DNA of 64,000 nt from Bin76 sp963665765 (GCA_963665765.1 OY762464.1:1302001-1366000); one strand, 5' to 3'. Counted from the stretch's first letter, positions 25,804 to 34,852 are shown. Notes: generated from the letters alone by a model not told the origin. Made by a program: numbers and translations.

Positions 25804-26850
25804 TCAACTGAAATGAGGGATGATGTCACGGCCCACCCTCTCGATCACCCGCAAGGTGTCATGGGGCGGAGGGCCGCTCTGAAAACGAAGCCGAAGCACT
25901 ATCTCCTCGGGTTGGATGCTCTCTGTCCACCTCTCCAAAAGCTCCATCCAGGTGTCCACCGATCCCACCATGAACCGGTCTTCCAGCAGGTGGTGAAGGG
26001 CCAACTGCTCTTTTCGGTCGATCTCCCGCAGCCATGGATCCACGCCCACGTCATAAGGTTTGCCCTCTCCGGTCTCTTCGCTCTTCCATCCTCCCTGCAT
26101 GCGAGGGAAGTACTCCGCATGGGCATGCACCACATGAGGACCGTATTCGGCGCGGGCCTGTTGGTCGGTGTCGGCCAGCCAGGCTTCCCGCAAGAGGCCG
26201 ATCCGAGGTGTCTTCCCGTGCCGACGGCATTCCTCCCGGTAGACCTCCGCCAGTTCGGCCACCACCTCTCCGGTGCGCATCGGGTCGGGCAGCCACCCGT
26301 CCGCCAGACGAGCGGTTCTTCGCACCCCCGCCTCGGCCCACGAACCCACCCACACTTCCGGCCTATGAGGACCCATCGCCGGATCGAGCGCCGGCACCGG
26401 CCCTCGTCCCACGTCGATGCTGATCTCTCCGTTGCGGAAGGCATTGATGAGCCGCAGCCCCTCTTCCATGTCCTTGCCCCTCCGCGACAGTTTCTTTCCG
26501 AACATCTGAAAGGCGTGCTCGTTGTACCCTGCCCCCACTCCCAGCCGGAACCTTCCCGGATAAAGCGAATTGAGAACCGTGGCGTCCTGAATCACCTGAT
26601 AAGGATCACGCAACGGCAATTGGACTACGGTCACCGCGAAATTCAACCGGGTGGTGGCTTGCAACGCCGCGGCGGCCAGAACATGGGGACTGGTGGTGTA
26701 GGCGGTCACGCCGATCCGTCGTTCTCCCACCACCACCGAGTAGAACCCGGCCCGCTCGGCCGCCTGGCACTCGGCCACAAAGCCATCGAAATCGAACTCG
26801 TAACGTCCGTTGACTACCCGCTGCAGGGGTACGGCCAGACTGAAACGCAA
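25804..26850 (-). CDS. LLM-class flavin/F420-dependent oxidoreductase
   Basis: A 348-residue luciferase-like oxidoreductase that starts MRFSLAVPLQRVVNGRYEF. It has CQAAERAGFYSVVVGERR, VQLPLRDPYQVIQDAT and GRFRLGVGAGYNEHAFQMFG. It is a near paralogue of the 19096-20169 product, sharing order and motifs along its full length. It lies 14 bases downstream of the EthD-like gene, with which it is probably co-transcribed. The two paralogues probably act on related substrates; cofactor and substrate are unknown. Confidence 0.9.
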   Translation of the reverse strand: MRFSLAVPLQRVVNGRYEFDFDGFVAECQAAERAGFYSVVVGERRIGVTAYTTSPHVLAAAALQATTRLNFAVTVVQLPLRDPYQVIQDATVLNSLYPGRFRLGVGAGYNEHAFQMFGKKLSRRGKDMEEGLRLINAFRNGEISIDVGRGPVPALDPAMGPHRPEVWVGSWAEAGVRRTARLADGWLPDPMRTGEVVAELAEVYREECRRHGKTPRIGLLREAWLADTDQQARAEYGPHVVHAHAEYFPRMQGGWKSEETGEGKPYDVGVDPWLREIDRKEQLALHHLLEDRFMVGSVDTWMELLERWTESIQPEEIVLRLRFQSGPPPHDTLRVIERVGRDIIPHFS

Positions 26851-26864
26851 AATTTACCCTCTCC

Positions 26865-27569
26865 TCAGGGGACCCAGGCCTCCGGATGCCGCAGGGAGTA
26901 CTCGTGTCGAACCAGGTGATAACTTGCCCGGGTCAACCCCGACCCTATCGCATCCTGATGACGACCGATGACATCGTCTGCCGCCCCTTCTTCCAGGGAA
27001 TGGGCCACGCTTCCCCACTCCAGCATCACCATGATCTCCGGCTCGCTTCCCGGATAGACGGTGTGTTTGCCTTCCTCGAAACCTACCCTGCCCCGAAAGA
27101 ACCCGGCCAGATCTCTCAAACGCGGGAATTCCTCGGTTCGATACCAATCCAAGAGCCGCGGGCGGTCCGAAACGGGCAGATCGAAGCGAATAGTGGTAAC
27201 CGCCGGGCCGATCACCGTACCGGAAAGGCTGGGCCGGTTCGGATCGTCGTGCACCGAATCGGGGATGCCCTCGGTGAGCACCTGGTCGTAGATCATCAGA
27301 GAGTGATTGAAGATCTTTTCGGCAACGATCACATCCAACTGTTGGTCGGCCAGCCTGGTCCGGTCGTAGGTGGCGTTGAAGATCTCCACTCCCGGGATCT
27401 CATAGAAGTTGCAGATCCACGGCGACCCCACCACCGCCTGGTATCCATGAGCGCTGTACATACCCACCGACACCACATCGGGACCATGCCGACGCTTGTA
27501 CCAATCGGTGAATTGCGGGATGTAGTCGGGGTCCACATCCATGCGGGAGTTGTACATCTTGGGCAGCAT
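26865..27569 (-). CDS. EthD-like dimeric alpha-beta barrel protein
   Basis: A 234-residue protein with two likely ferredoxin-like repeats: VDPDYIPQFTDWYKRRHGPDV near the start and LPVSDRPRLLDWYRTEEFPRL after the middle. This layout resembles the EthD/dimeric alpha-beta barrel group often found beside LLM monooxygenases and P450s, where it may bind or shuttle small hydrophobic molecules. I chose the ATG at 27569 (MLPKMYNSRMDV) because AGAGGAG precedes it closely. The family call is from the look of the repeats and should be taken as probable. Confidence 0.65.
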   Translation of the reverse strand: MLPKMYNSRMDVDPDYIPQFTDWYKRRHGPDVVSVGMYSAHGYQAVVGSPWICNFYEIPGVEIFNATYDRTRLADQQLDVIVAEKIFNHSLMIYDQVLTEGIPDSVHDDPNRPSLSGTVIGPAVTTIRFDLPVSDRPRLLDWYRTEEFPRLRDLAGFFRGRVGFEEGKHTVYPGSEPEIMVMLEWGSVAHSLEEGAADDVIGRHQDAIGSGLTRASYHLVRHEYSLRHPEAWVP

Positions 27570-27666
27570 CTCTGCTCCTCTCTTGCCAAATTGGAAGTCA
27601 CCAGGTGCCATCCTCAGCTTCGTTGTCGCCAGACCTAAGACCCGCTCGGCTCTGCTTACACTCTGC

Positions 27667-28329
27667 TCACTTAGTCACCGATATCTCTTGCACTCGCCAC
27701 GTAGCTTTCTCTTGCAAGCGGGAATAGCTAAGTCGTACTCGAAAATCCTCTCCTAGGGTGGGTGCATCTCGTCCAGCCAGCCATATAGTGTCATGCGGTC
27801 CAGGGTTATATTTTTGCTGCAACATCCCGTTTGGAATACATGCAACCTTTATCCTTCGCAGAGCGCGGGCATCCGCGTCTTCTTCGTAGATATACTTAGC
27901 TATAACCGTAGTGACTACAAACCTCTTGTCTCCCCGGCTAATCTTGTGCTCCAGTTTCCCAGGTTCGTCTATATCTCGCCCTGACCTGCACATCCTTACT
28001 CGCATTGATGTTTGTGACATCTGGATTGTGGCTGTTCTATCTCCATTCACTTTCTCTGCTTTAGCATCTAGCATTAAGGCGACGAGGTGGGGTTTTGGAA
28101 GAAAAACGTAAATGGCCTTTTTTACATCAACCTTGCCGTAGAGTCGATCGCTGGTACCAGATAAACCCATAGCCGCTATAGCCTCCCTGGTTATGTCCTC
28201 CGCTATGTCTTGGACCTTATCGGTTTCCTCTCGAAAGATAGTTATTGCATCATCCAGATAATCTCTGATGCTTTGCACAACGATGTGAAGGACAGTTTGT
28301 TCTAGCAGTTCCAGTTCATCGCCAGTCAT
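27667..28329 (-). CDS. SfiI-family type II restriction endonuclease
   Basis: A 220-residue protein resembling the SfiI endonuclease from memory. Shared blocks occur in the same order: AEDIT at 43-47, the D-x-K catalytic pair in LDAKAEK at 87-93 (Asp88, Lys90), LQQKYNPGP at 170-178 and WRVQE at 211-215. SfiI is a tetramer that cuts GGCC-N5-GGCC at two copies together. This protein may share that specificity but is shorter, by about 50 residues at the C-terminus. Its ATG lies inside the end of the methyltransferase gene (14-base overlap), which ties the two together. The base composition is clearly AT-richer than that of the flanking genes, a sign of transfer. Confidence 0.82.
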   Translation of the reverse strand: MTGDELELLEQTVLHIVVQSIRDYLDDAITIFREETDKVQDIAEDITREAIAAMGLSGTSDRLYGKVDVKKAIYVFLPKPHLVALMLDAKAEKVNGDRTATIQMSQTSMRVRMCRSGRDIDEPGKLEHKISRGDKRFVVTTVIAKYIYEEDADARALRRIKVACIPNGMLQQKYNPGPHDTIWLAGRDAPTLGEDFRVRLSYSRLQEKATWRVQEISVTK

Positions 28330-29284
28330 CCAAGCTCCCTTGCGCCAGTTCGGTCCTCTCTTGCGCCATCCTTGTATTCCGTTGGTCAATGTCTATACCG
28401 AGCCAATACCTCCCAAGCATTTTTGCCATATATGTAGTTGTGCCTGTTCCGACAAAAGGATCTATCACTACTCCGTCGCTCGGAGAAAACAACAGGATAA
28501 CTCTTCTGGCCAGTTCCTCAGGAAACTCTGCTTCGTGTCTGTCATTGCGGCGAATTGACGGTATCTTCCAAACGCCCCGAGATCCCCATTCGGCCCATTG
28601 TTCCGGCTTCAGGCGATCACGGTCATATTCAGTAATTCCAGGCTTCCAAAACACGAACACATGTTCAAATTCATCAACGGCCCGATAGGAATTGGAGTGC
28701 CACTTACTGTTGATCCAACAAGGGTCTTTATGCCAGATCCGTTGGTCATACAAGTAAAACTCAGCCTCCTCCGCCCATCGGACCAATAGATGACCAGTGA
28801 GATGTAACCTTGTTGATGGAGCCTGTTTACCACCGCGAACGTTATTGTGTTCTAATCGCCTTTGGATGGTTTGTTCACTACAACCAAACAACGTTGCTAG
28901 ATCATAACGACTAGCTTGCGGATTCTTTGCTTTTGCTTCAAGTATCTGTTCCCTAGTTAGGGGAACTCTTTTGCGTTGCACATTATTGGCTTGATATCTT
29001 GGCATTGAGGGATCAGCAAAACAGAGAATATCTCCTATATTTACAACAAGGAACCCGCCCGGCTTAATAACAGTCCGATGATTCCAAATTACATCGCGTA
29101 TTAGAGATTGCCAGCCCTTAAAACTGAGATGTTGTTCATAAGACTTACCTACATAATAAGGAGGGGACCAGAAACTAAGATCCACCGTGTGTTCGGGTAA
29201 TCGCGATAAGACATCCCTTGCATCTCCTGTGACTATACGATTGTAAACCGTATTCTGGTTCGAATCTAATGCATGCTTGTTCAT
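28316..29284 (-). CDS. DNA methyltransferase of the SfiI-type system (N4-cytosine likely)
   Basis: A 322-residue beta-class methyltransferase. The catalytic SPPY motif is at 40-43 and the AdoMet-binding DPFVGTGTT at 275-283. EFPEELARR lies near 254 and WLGIDID near 294, the normal order for the beta group. SPPY favours N4-cytosine methylation, as in M.SfiI. Residues 107-147 look like an inserted helix-turn-helix (REQILEAKAKNPQASRYDLA then LFGCSEQTIQRRL), which may help choose the target or act as a repressor. It precedes and overlaps the endonuclease gene, so protection would be made first. The low GC of both genes points to recent arrival. Confidence 0.9.
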   Translation of the reverse strand: MNKHALDSNQNTVYNRIVTGDARDVLSRLPEHTVDLSFWSPPYYVGKSYEQHLSFKGWQSLIRDVIWNHRTVIKPGGFLVVNIGDILCFADPSMPRYQANNVQRKRVPLTREQILEAKAKNPQASRYDLATLFGCSEQTIQRRLEHNNVRGGKQAPSTRLHLTGHLLVRWAEEAEFYLYDQRIWHKDPCWINSKWHSNSYRAVDEFEHVFVFWKPGITEYDRDRLKPEQWAEWGSRGVWKIPSIRRNDRHEAEFPEELARRVILLFSPSDGVVIDPFVGTGTTTYMAKMLGRYWLGIDIDQRNTRMAQERTELAQGSLDDWR

Positions 29285-29494
29285 CAGTTTATCCAGCCTT
29301 TTAAAACATTATAGTGACCCGAGGGCATTGAACATGGGAACTCCTCCCCATTATGGAGGACGCCGTGTGACAAAGACGTATCTGTGTTTGATGCACTGCC
29401 GTGTTCGAGATCAACCCATTGGCCTAAACTTACTAAGAGCTTAGGGGGAGTGTATAACAATAGTCACATCGCAGGTACCTCTTTCCCGGTCACC

Positions 29495-30757
29495 TCACCT
29501 CTTTGCCATCTCGAAAGTGATGGGAAGACTCTCCAGCAGCCGGAACTGAAAGTGGGGTCGGCGGCGGAACTCGGTGGATGCCAGGCGGATGGGATCAAAG
29601 CGTTTGAGCAACTCTCTGATCGCCACCTGCGCCTCCATGCGAGCCAGGGGAGCTCCCAGGCAAAGGTGCCTGCCCCCACCGAAAGAGAGGTGCTTGATGT
29701 CCGGACGATGGATGTCTATTTTGTCAGGATGATCGTAGAGATCAGGGTCGCGGTTGGCGGCGGCGATCAGAGCCAGGACCCGCTCTCCGGGGGACATGCG
29801 CTCCCCGTCCACCTCCCAATCGGTGGTCAGATAGCGATAGTGGGCGTGCAGGGGCGCTTCCCAGCGCAGGAACTCCTCCACCGCGTTGGGGACCAACTCC
29901 GGCGATGAACGCAAGGCAGCCATCTGTTCGGGGTTCAGCAACAGGCCCAGCACCATCGAGCCGATCAGGCCCATGGTGGTCTCGAACCCGGCGGTGAGCA
30001 GACCCCGGAGGGTGGCGATCAGTTCGTCGCGCGACAGCCGGTCGCCAACTTCTTCCAGAGCCACCAGACGGGAAGTGAGATTGTCGGTGGGAAACTCTCG
30101 ATGGCGGTCCACCAAAGCGCCCAGATACTCGATGAATTTGGCGCATGACCGATGGCACAGCTCGATGCCCTCCTCGTCGTTGGCGTCCGGGACGAACATG
30201 CGGAGCAGATCGGGCGTCCAATCCATCAGCATCTGCCAATCCTGGTCGGGGATTCCCAGCAGGCCACAAATCACCCGCATGGGCACCACCATGGCGAAAT
30301 CCGACATTACTTCCATCTCTCCCCGCGGCTCCACCGCATCCAACGCCTCGGTGACGATTCGCTCCACCATCGGGCGATATCCCTCCGTAGCCCGGGGGGT
30401 GAAAGCCGGACTCAGCAGGCGACGCAGGCGAGTGTGGTCGGGCGGGTCGGACATGGAGATGCTGTGCGCCCACATTCGGGCCGCCGGACCTCCACGCAGG
30501 GCCTGGGGAATCTCGCCTCCGGGCGGGCGCATCCGGGAAGCCCGACTTCCCAACACCGATGCTGCATCCGGGTACCGGCTCACCACCCGGGCGCCGCCGT
30601 CGCCTAAGGCCGCATGGCCCACCGGGCATTGCCGGCGAAGCTGCTCGTATACCGGATATGGGTCGGCCAGCAGGTCCGGGTCGGTCGGATCGTAGACAAT
30701 CCCGGTGTCTTGCCCGGCGGTTCCTCGGTTCATGCCATTCGTTCCCGGCGTTCTCAC
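29495..30757 (-). CDS. Cytochrome P450
   Basis: A 420-residue soluble bacterial P450. The I-helix oxygen-activation motif is AGFETT at 256-261, the ExxR pair is Glu295/Arg298 and the heme loop is FGGGRHLCLGAPLAR with Cys366 as the iron ligand. It needs a ferredoxin and reductase; neither is in the window. Its first codons overlap the stop of the acyl-CoA ligase gene by 4 bases, so it belongs to the acyl-CoA mutase operon. The likely job is hydroxylation of a hydrophobic acid or ring; actinobacterial CYP families of this look act on sterols, terpenes and alkyl chains. The substrate is unknown. Confidence 0.95.
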   Translation of the reverse strand: MRTPGTNGMNRGTAGQDTGIVYDPTDPDLLADPYPVYEQLRRQCPVGHAALGDGGARVVSRYPDAASVLGSRASRMRPPGGEIPQALRGGPAARMWAHSISMSDPPDHTRLRRLLSPAFTPRATEGYRPMVERIVTEALDAVEPRGEMEVMSDFAMVVPMRVICGLLGIPDQDWQMLMDWTPDLLRMFVPDANDEEGIELCHRSCAKFIEYLGALVDRHREFPTDNLTSRLVALEEVGDRLSRDELIATLRGLLTAGFETTMGLIGSMVLGLLLNPEQMAALRSSPELVPNAVEEFLRWEAPLHAHYRYLTTDWEVDGERMSPGERVLALIAAANRDPDLYDHPDKIDIHRPDIKHLSFGGGRHLCLGAPLARMEAQVAIRELLKRFDPIRLASTEFRRRPHFQFRLLESLPITFEMAKR

Positions 30758-32352
30758 GCCCCGCTCATCGCCCGAAGTTCTCGCTTGAGGATTTTCCCCT
30801 GGGTGTCGATGGGGAGCTTTTCCATCAGATGGACGGCTTTGGGAACCTTATACCCGGCCAAGTGCTGCTTGCAGTGGGAAATCACCGCCGCCGGATCCAC
30901 CTCGGCGCCCGGCGAGGTCACCGCGAACGCGGTAACCGCCTCCGACCAGTAGTCGTCGGGGACGCCCACCACCGCCACCTGCAGGATTCCCGCATAGCCG
31001 TACAGCACCCGCTCCACCTCCTGGCTGGAAACGTTCATGCCGCCGCTTTTGATCATGTCCTTTTTGCGGTCGAAGAAGAACAGGTTGCCGTCGGAGTCAA
31101 TTCTCACCAGGTCGCCGGTGCGCAACCACCCGTCCCGAAAGGCTTCGGCGGTCTTCTCGGGATCGCGGTAGTAGCCGACCATGGCGGAAGGGGAACGGCA
31201 GGCCAACTCGCCGATCTCGGCCGGCTGGTCGTCATCGTCGAACACCGCCACCTCCAGTTGCGGCACAGGCTTGCCGATCCAGGTGGGGTCGCCGCCCGGA
31301 ATCTCATCAAGACTGCGGAACCACCCCACCGAGCCCAACTGGGTGAGTTCCGACTGCCCCCAGTAGGTGGCCCACAACACATCGGGGTTGGCCCGGGCCC
31401 ATCCCTCCAGCATGGCCTGGGGAACCGTTCCCCCATAGGTGATGCAGCGGCGCAGGCTCGAAAAGTCGTAGTCCTCAAACCCTTCCACCTGGGTCATGGC
31501 CAGATAGAAGGTGGGCGTCTGGGCCATGATGGTCACCTTCTCATCGGCCATCATCTTGGCTGCCTTGGGCGGATCCACCGCATGCACCAGCACCAGCGTG
31601 GCGCCCAGCAGGGTAAGGGTGGTCATGCTGCCCAAACCGGCGATGGTGAAAAACGGCATCAGGAACAGCCAGATCTCATCGGGGGCGATCCCCAACGCCG
31701 ACTGCCAGGCGGGAGTGGTGGAAATCAGATAGTTGCGATGGGGGATCATCACCCCCTTGGGATAGGCCTCGGTTCCGCTGGTGTACTGGATAATGGCCAG
31801 GTCGTTCTCACTCACCTCGGCTGGTGGTTCCGAGGCGTCCATATCGTCTCCCGCCAGGGTGGAGATCCGGGTCCACTCCGCCGGGCCGGCGTCTGATGCC
31901 ACATCCGAGACCAGGAAATGTTCCACCCCGGCCAGTTGCGCGGCAATGGGTACGAAGCGCTCCACAAACACCGACTCCACCACAATCACCTTGGGATTGC
32001 AGTGACCAACCTGATAGGTGATCTCCCGGGCCGTGAAAGTGAAGTTGATGCCGGTCAGCGCCGCGCCCAGCTTGAGGGTGGCATAGTAGGTCGCCACGTA
32101 GTCGGGACTATTGCGGGACATGATCGCCACCACGTCGCCGCGCCCCACTCCCCGTTGGGACAGAGCATGCGCCAAGCGGTTGACCATGAGGTTCAGCGAC
32201 CCGTAGGTGTGAACTTCCCGCTCACCCGCGGTGGTATAGAAAATCAGAGCGGGCTTGTGGGGCTGCAATCGAGCGTTGCGGCGCAACTGGTCCCCGATGG
32301 TTGCCCGTCCTATCACGGTGTTTCGCTGGTGCCTTCCGGTGTCAACGATCAT
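30754..32352 (-). CDS. Acyl-CoA ligase (class I adenylate-forming)
   Basis: A 532-residue AMP-binding enzyme with the phosphate loop QYTSGTEAYPKGV, A5 region YWGQSELTQ, hinge GDLVRIDSDGNLFFFDRKKDMIKSGG and C-terminal lysine in DTQGKILKR. It is similar in build to the ligase at 8729-10288. It lies between the B12-binding subunit gene (25-base gap) and the P450 (4-base overlap), so it probably makes the CoA ester that the mutase rearranges or that follows P450 oxidation. The acid substrate is not visible from sequence. Confidence 0.92.
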   Translation of the reverse strand: MIVDTGRHQRNTVIGRATIGDQLRRNARLQPHKPALIFYTTAGEREVHTYGSLNLMVNRLAHALSQRGVGRGDVVAIMSRNSPDYVATYYATLKLGAALTGINFTFTAREITYQVGHCNPKVIVVESVFVERFVPIAAQLAGVEHFLVSDVASDAGPAEWTRISTLAGDDMDASEPPAEVSENDLAIIQYTSGTEAYPKGVMIPHRNYLISTTPAWQSALGIAPDEIWLFLMPFFTIAGLGSMTTLTLLGATLVLVHAVDPPKAAKMMADEKVTIMAQTPTFYLAMTQVEGFEDYDFSSLRRCITYGGTVPQAMLEGWARANPDVLWATYWGQSELTQLGSVGWFRSLDEIPGGDPTWIGKPVPQLEVAVFDDDDQPAEIGELACRSPSAMVGYYRDPEKTAEAFRDGWLRTGDLVRIDSDGNLFFFDRKKDMIKSGGMNVSSQEVERVLYGYAGILQVAVVGVPDDYWSEAVTAFAVTSPGAEVDPAAVISHCKQHLAGYKVPKAVHLMEKLPIDTQGKILKRELRAMSGA

Positions 32353-32377
32353 CTCGGCGTCCTCCTTGCCTGATTCT

Positions 32378-32818
32378 TCATGCCGATGTCACTCTTTTTC
32401 TGCTGCGGCGTCTGACTCCGACCAACCGACGGGCCTCTTCAACAATATCCGAAAACATGGATCCGGGAGGAAAGGTGGAAGCTCCCCGGGCCTGCAGGGC
32501 GGACCGGTGCTGCGGCTGGATGGTTCCACCCAACATCACCCCCACCTCAGGTGCGGTTCTTTCCAGTTCATCGATGATCCGCATCACCACCGCCAGACTA
32601 CCCCCCACATTCAGACCCACCAGGTCGACATCCTCCTGGACCGCGGCCGTCGCTATCTCATCGGCAGTCGCCATCCCCAAATAGATCACCTCGAATCCCG
32701 CCTCCCGCAGGACATGAACCACCACCGCCGGGCCCCGCCAATGGCCGTCGAGGGCCGTCTTGGCAAACAGCACCTTGCCGGGCTGATCAACACTCAAAAT
32801 GAGATCGGAACCTTCCAA
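32378..32818 (-). CDS. B12-binding subunit of an acyl-CoA mutase
   Basis: A 146-residue cobalamin-binding domain. The base-off/His-on motif D-x-H-x-x-G reads DGHWRG at 24-29, with His26 as the predicted cobalt ligand. The following LGMATADEIATAAVQED, GLNVGG and MLGGTI segments complete the Rossmann-like B12 site. It is a separate small subunit, as in two-subunit mutases of the isobutyryl-CoA or hydroxyisobutyryl-CoA kind, not fused as in standard methylmalonyl-CoA mutase. Its start overlaps the end of the large-subunit gene by 25 bases, so the two are made together. Confidence 0.88.
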   Translation of the reverse strand: MEGSDLILSVDQPGKVLFAKTALDGHWRGPAVVVHVLREAGFEVIYLGMATADEIATAAVQEDVDLVGLNVGGSLAVVMRIIDELERTAPEVGVMLGGTIQPQHRSALQARGASTFPPGSMFSDIVEEARRLVGVRRRSRKRVTSA

Positions 32819-34431
32819 TCGCCGAACACCTCCCCGAACACCTCCCCGAATTCGCCTAACGTAGCCTGGGCGGCCACCGCTTCCATCACCGCCGGCATGA
32901 TGTTTTTGTCACCACGGCACGCCGTCTCCAGTTCCCGCAGAGCGGACACCGCACCTCGGCCGTCCCGTTCCCGCCGGACCAAGCTCAATCTCTCCATGGA
33001 CTTTTCCCACACCCCCTCCACCGGCTCGAAACCGGCCATCTCCCACGGGCTCACGTCCTCGGTGAAGGCGTTGACCCCCACCATCGTGCGGTCTCCCCCG
33101 TTGACCGCGCCGGCCAGATCCAGCTGGTTGACCGCCGCCAGGGAATGAAGCCATCCCTCGTCCAGCACCGCCGCGAAACCGCCCCGGCCCTCGATCTCTT
33201 CGAACATCTCCCAGGCCCGGGTCTCCAATTCGGCGGTTAGGGCTTCCACGTAGTGCGATCCGCCCAGAGGGTCGGCCACTGCGGGAAGGTTGGTCTCGTG
33301 ATGGATGATCTGCTGGATCCGAAGCGACATCTGGTGGGCATGCTCGGTGGGGACCGACATGGCCTCGTCATAGGTGGACACTCCCAAGGACTGCGTGCCT
33401 CCCAGCACCGAGGCCATCGCCATGATGGTTCCCCGGGCGATGTTGTTGAGAGGCTGCTGATACGCCAGGGCCGAACCGGCCGTCACGATGTGAATCCTTA
33501 GCCGAGTGGCTCGCTCGTCGGTGATCCCATAGCGCCGGCTCAGCAATTCGGCCCACATCTTGCGGGCGGCGCGCATCTTGCAGATGTCCTCGAAGAAGTC
33601 CATCGCCACTCTCAGATTGATCCCGCCCACCATGTAGGCCAGCTTCGCCAGGTTCTCGGGCGCCCGGCGTTGGATCTCATCCAGATATACCACCGCGTTG
33701 GCGAACAGGGCGGCCAGTTCCTGATAGGCGTTCAAGCCGGTATCGGCCGCGTTGTAGGCGGCGATGGAGACCGGAACCCAGCGAGGCAGGTGGCGTCCGC
33801 AAAACTCGATGATGTCGGTGTTGAGCCGGATCCCCGCCTCGGTGGGAATCTGGCGCTTGGGAATGCAACCCAGGTAGGTGAGGAAGAAGTCACTCTGCCC
33901 GGTTCCGGCCAGCCGGGACAGATCCAAGCCGCGCCGCTGCGCCACCGTCCAATAGCACCCGAGCGCAAAGGGAGCGTGCTGAACCACCGCTCCTCCCGGA
34001 TGGGCGTAATAGTGGCCCATGTCGATCCCCTCGAGAATCGTCTCGTAGTCACGAACGCTTTGGATCACCGCCCCGGTCTGCCCCACGTCTTCTCGGCGGG
34101 CCACCACTTCGGGGTGATCCACGTTATAAAGATGGTCGGCGGTGTTGCGGTCGTGCTCCATTATGAAGCCCGTCTCTCCCTGGTTCAGCAGGAACAGAAT
34201 CCTCTCCCGCTCGTCCTCGGGGTTGCCATGCCCGCTCAGCTGAAACACCCGCCAGGGCTTGGTCCGGTACATGCCGGGATAGGCGCCCCGCAGATAGGGA
34301 GGCACTCCCGGCCGCCCCGAAGCGGCCTCCCGCGACCCGGAAGGAACCTGGTCAGGACCGTACCAACCCCGAAGCGGTATCCCAGAAGCGGTGAAGTACC
34401 GATCGGCGCCGTCACCGTGTCCAGAACTCAT
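32794..34431 (-). CDS. Divergent B12-dependent acyl-CoA mutase, large subunit
   Basis: A 545-residue methylmalonyl-CoA mutase-type TIM barrel. The family outline is clear (YPGMYRTKPWRVFQLSG, IDMGHYYAHPGGA, then GGTQSLGVSTYDEA and ADPLGGSHYVEALT). The substrate-pocket residues differ, however: the usual TIRQYAGFS is replaced by RVFQLSGHGNP, and the loop that normally carries the methylmalonyl-binding Arg and Tyr is changed. The enzyme is therefore unlikely to be methylmalonyl-CoA mutase and could isomerise another branched or hydroxy acyl-CoA. The C-terminus carries a short in-frame tandem duplication (GEVFGEVFG, 12-base DNA repeat near 32825-32850). It is the first gene of the P450 operon. 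Confidence 0.88.
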   Translation of the reverse strand: MSSGHGDGADRYFTASGIPLRGWYGPDQVPSGSREAASGRPGVPPYLRGAYPGMYRTKPWRVFQLSGHGNPEDERERILFLLNQGETGFIMEHDRNTADHLYNVDHPEVVARREDVGQTGAVIQSVRDYETILEGIDMGHYYAHPGGAVVQHAPFALGCYWTVAQRRGLDLSRLAGTGQSDFFLTYLGCIPKRQIPTEAGIRLNTDIIEFCGRHLPRWVPVSIAAYNAADTGLNAYQELAALFANAVVYLDEIQRRAPENLAKLAYMVGGINLRVAMDFFEDICKMRAARKMWAELLSRRYGITDERATRLRIHIVTAGSALAYQQPLNNIARGTIMAMASVLGGTQSLGVSTYDEAMSVPTEHAHQMSLRIQQIIHHETNLPAVADPLGGSHYVEALTAELETRAWEMFEEIEGRGGFAAVLDEGWLHSLAAVNQLDLAGAVNGGDRTMVGVNAFTEDVSPWEMAGFEPVEGVWEKSMERLSLVRRERDGRGAVSALRELETACRGDKNIMPAVMEAVAAQATLGEFGEVFGEVFGDWKVPISF

Positions 34432-34598
34432 GAGGGGGAAATGATCGGCCTATTACGCATGGCCTTCATCATAGAGACGACACCCGTATGTTGAACCAGC
34501 TAACGGCAAAACAGGCCCATGAACACTGGAATAGTGTCCCAGGGTAGATATACACTTTAGGGATTGAAAAGGGTGGACCACACAAAGGAGTCGGCCTG

Positions 34599-34799
34599 AT
34601 GAGCTATGACCCGCCATTCGCCCCAGAGTCCCGCAAGAACGAAGAATCTCTTCACGACCGCGTCTCCCGCGCCCGCAGGGCCCGCGAGGAGGCAGCGGCT
34701 CGCGTTGCTGACCGATACGCCAAAATAGAGCCCGACAAGCGGAAATGGCGGGTCCGAGACGAATTAGAAATAGGCGCCGATCCATCATATGTCCGTTGA
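34599..34799 (+). CDS. Small basic hypothetical protein
   Basis: A 66-residue frame starting with ATG at 34599, preceded by AAAGGAG at good spacing. The product is highly charged and helical (RVSRARRAREEAAARVADRY) and ends WRVRDELEIGADPSYVR. I know no family. The good ribosome binding site and the position between divergent and convergent larger genes support a real small gene, but nothing indicates a function. Confidence 0.55.
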   Translation: MSYDPPFAPESRKNEESLHDRVSRARRAREEAAARVADRYAKIEPDKRKWRVRDELEIGADPSYVR

Positions 34800-34852
34800 C
34801 CAACCCGCCCTGAAATTCTCAAACAATCTTCTTTTGCCCCAGATCGAATCGC

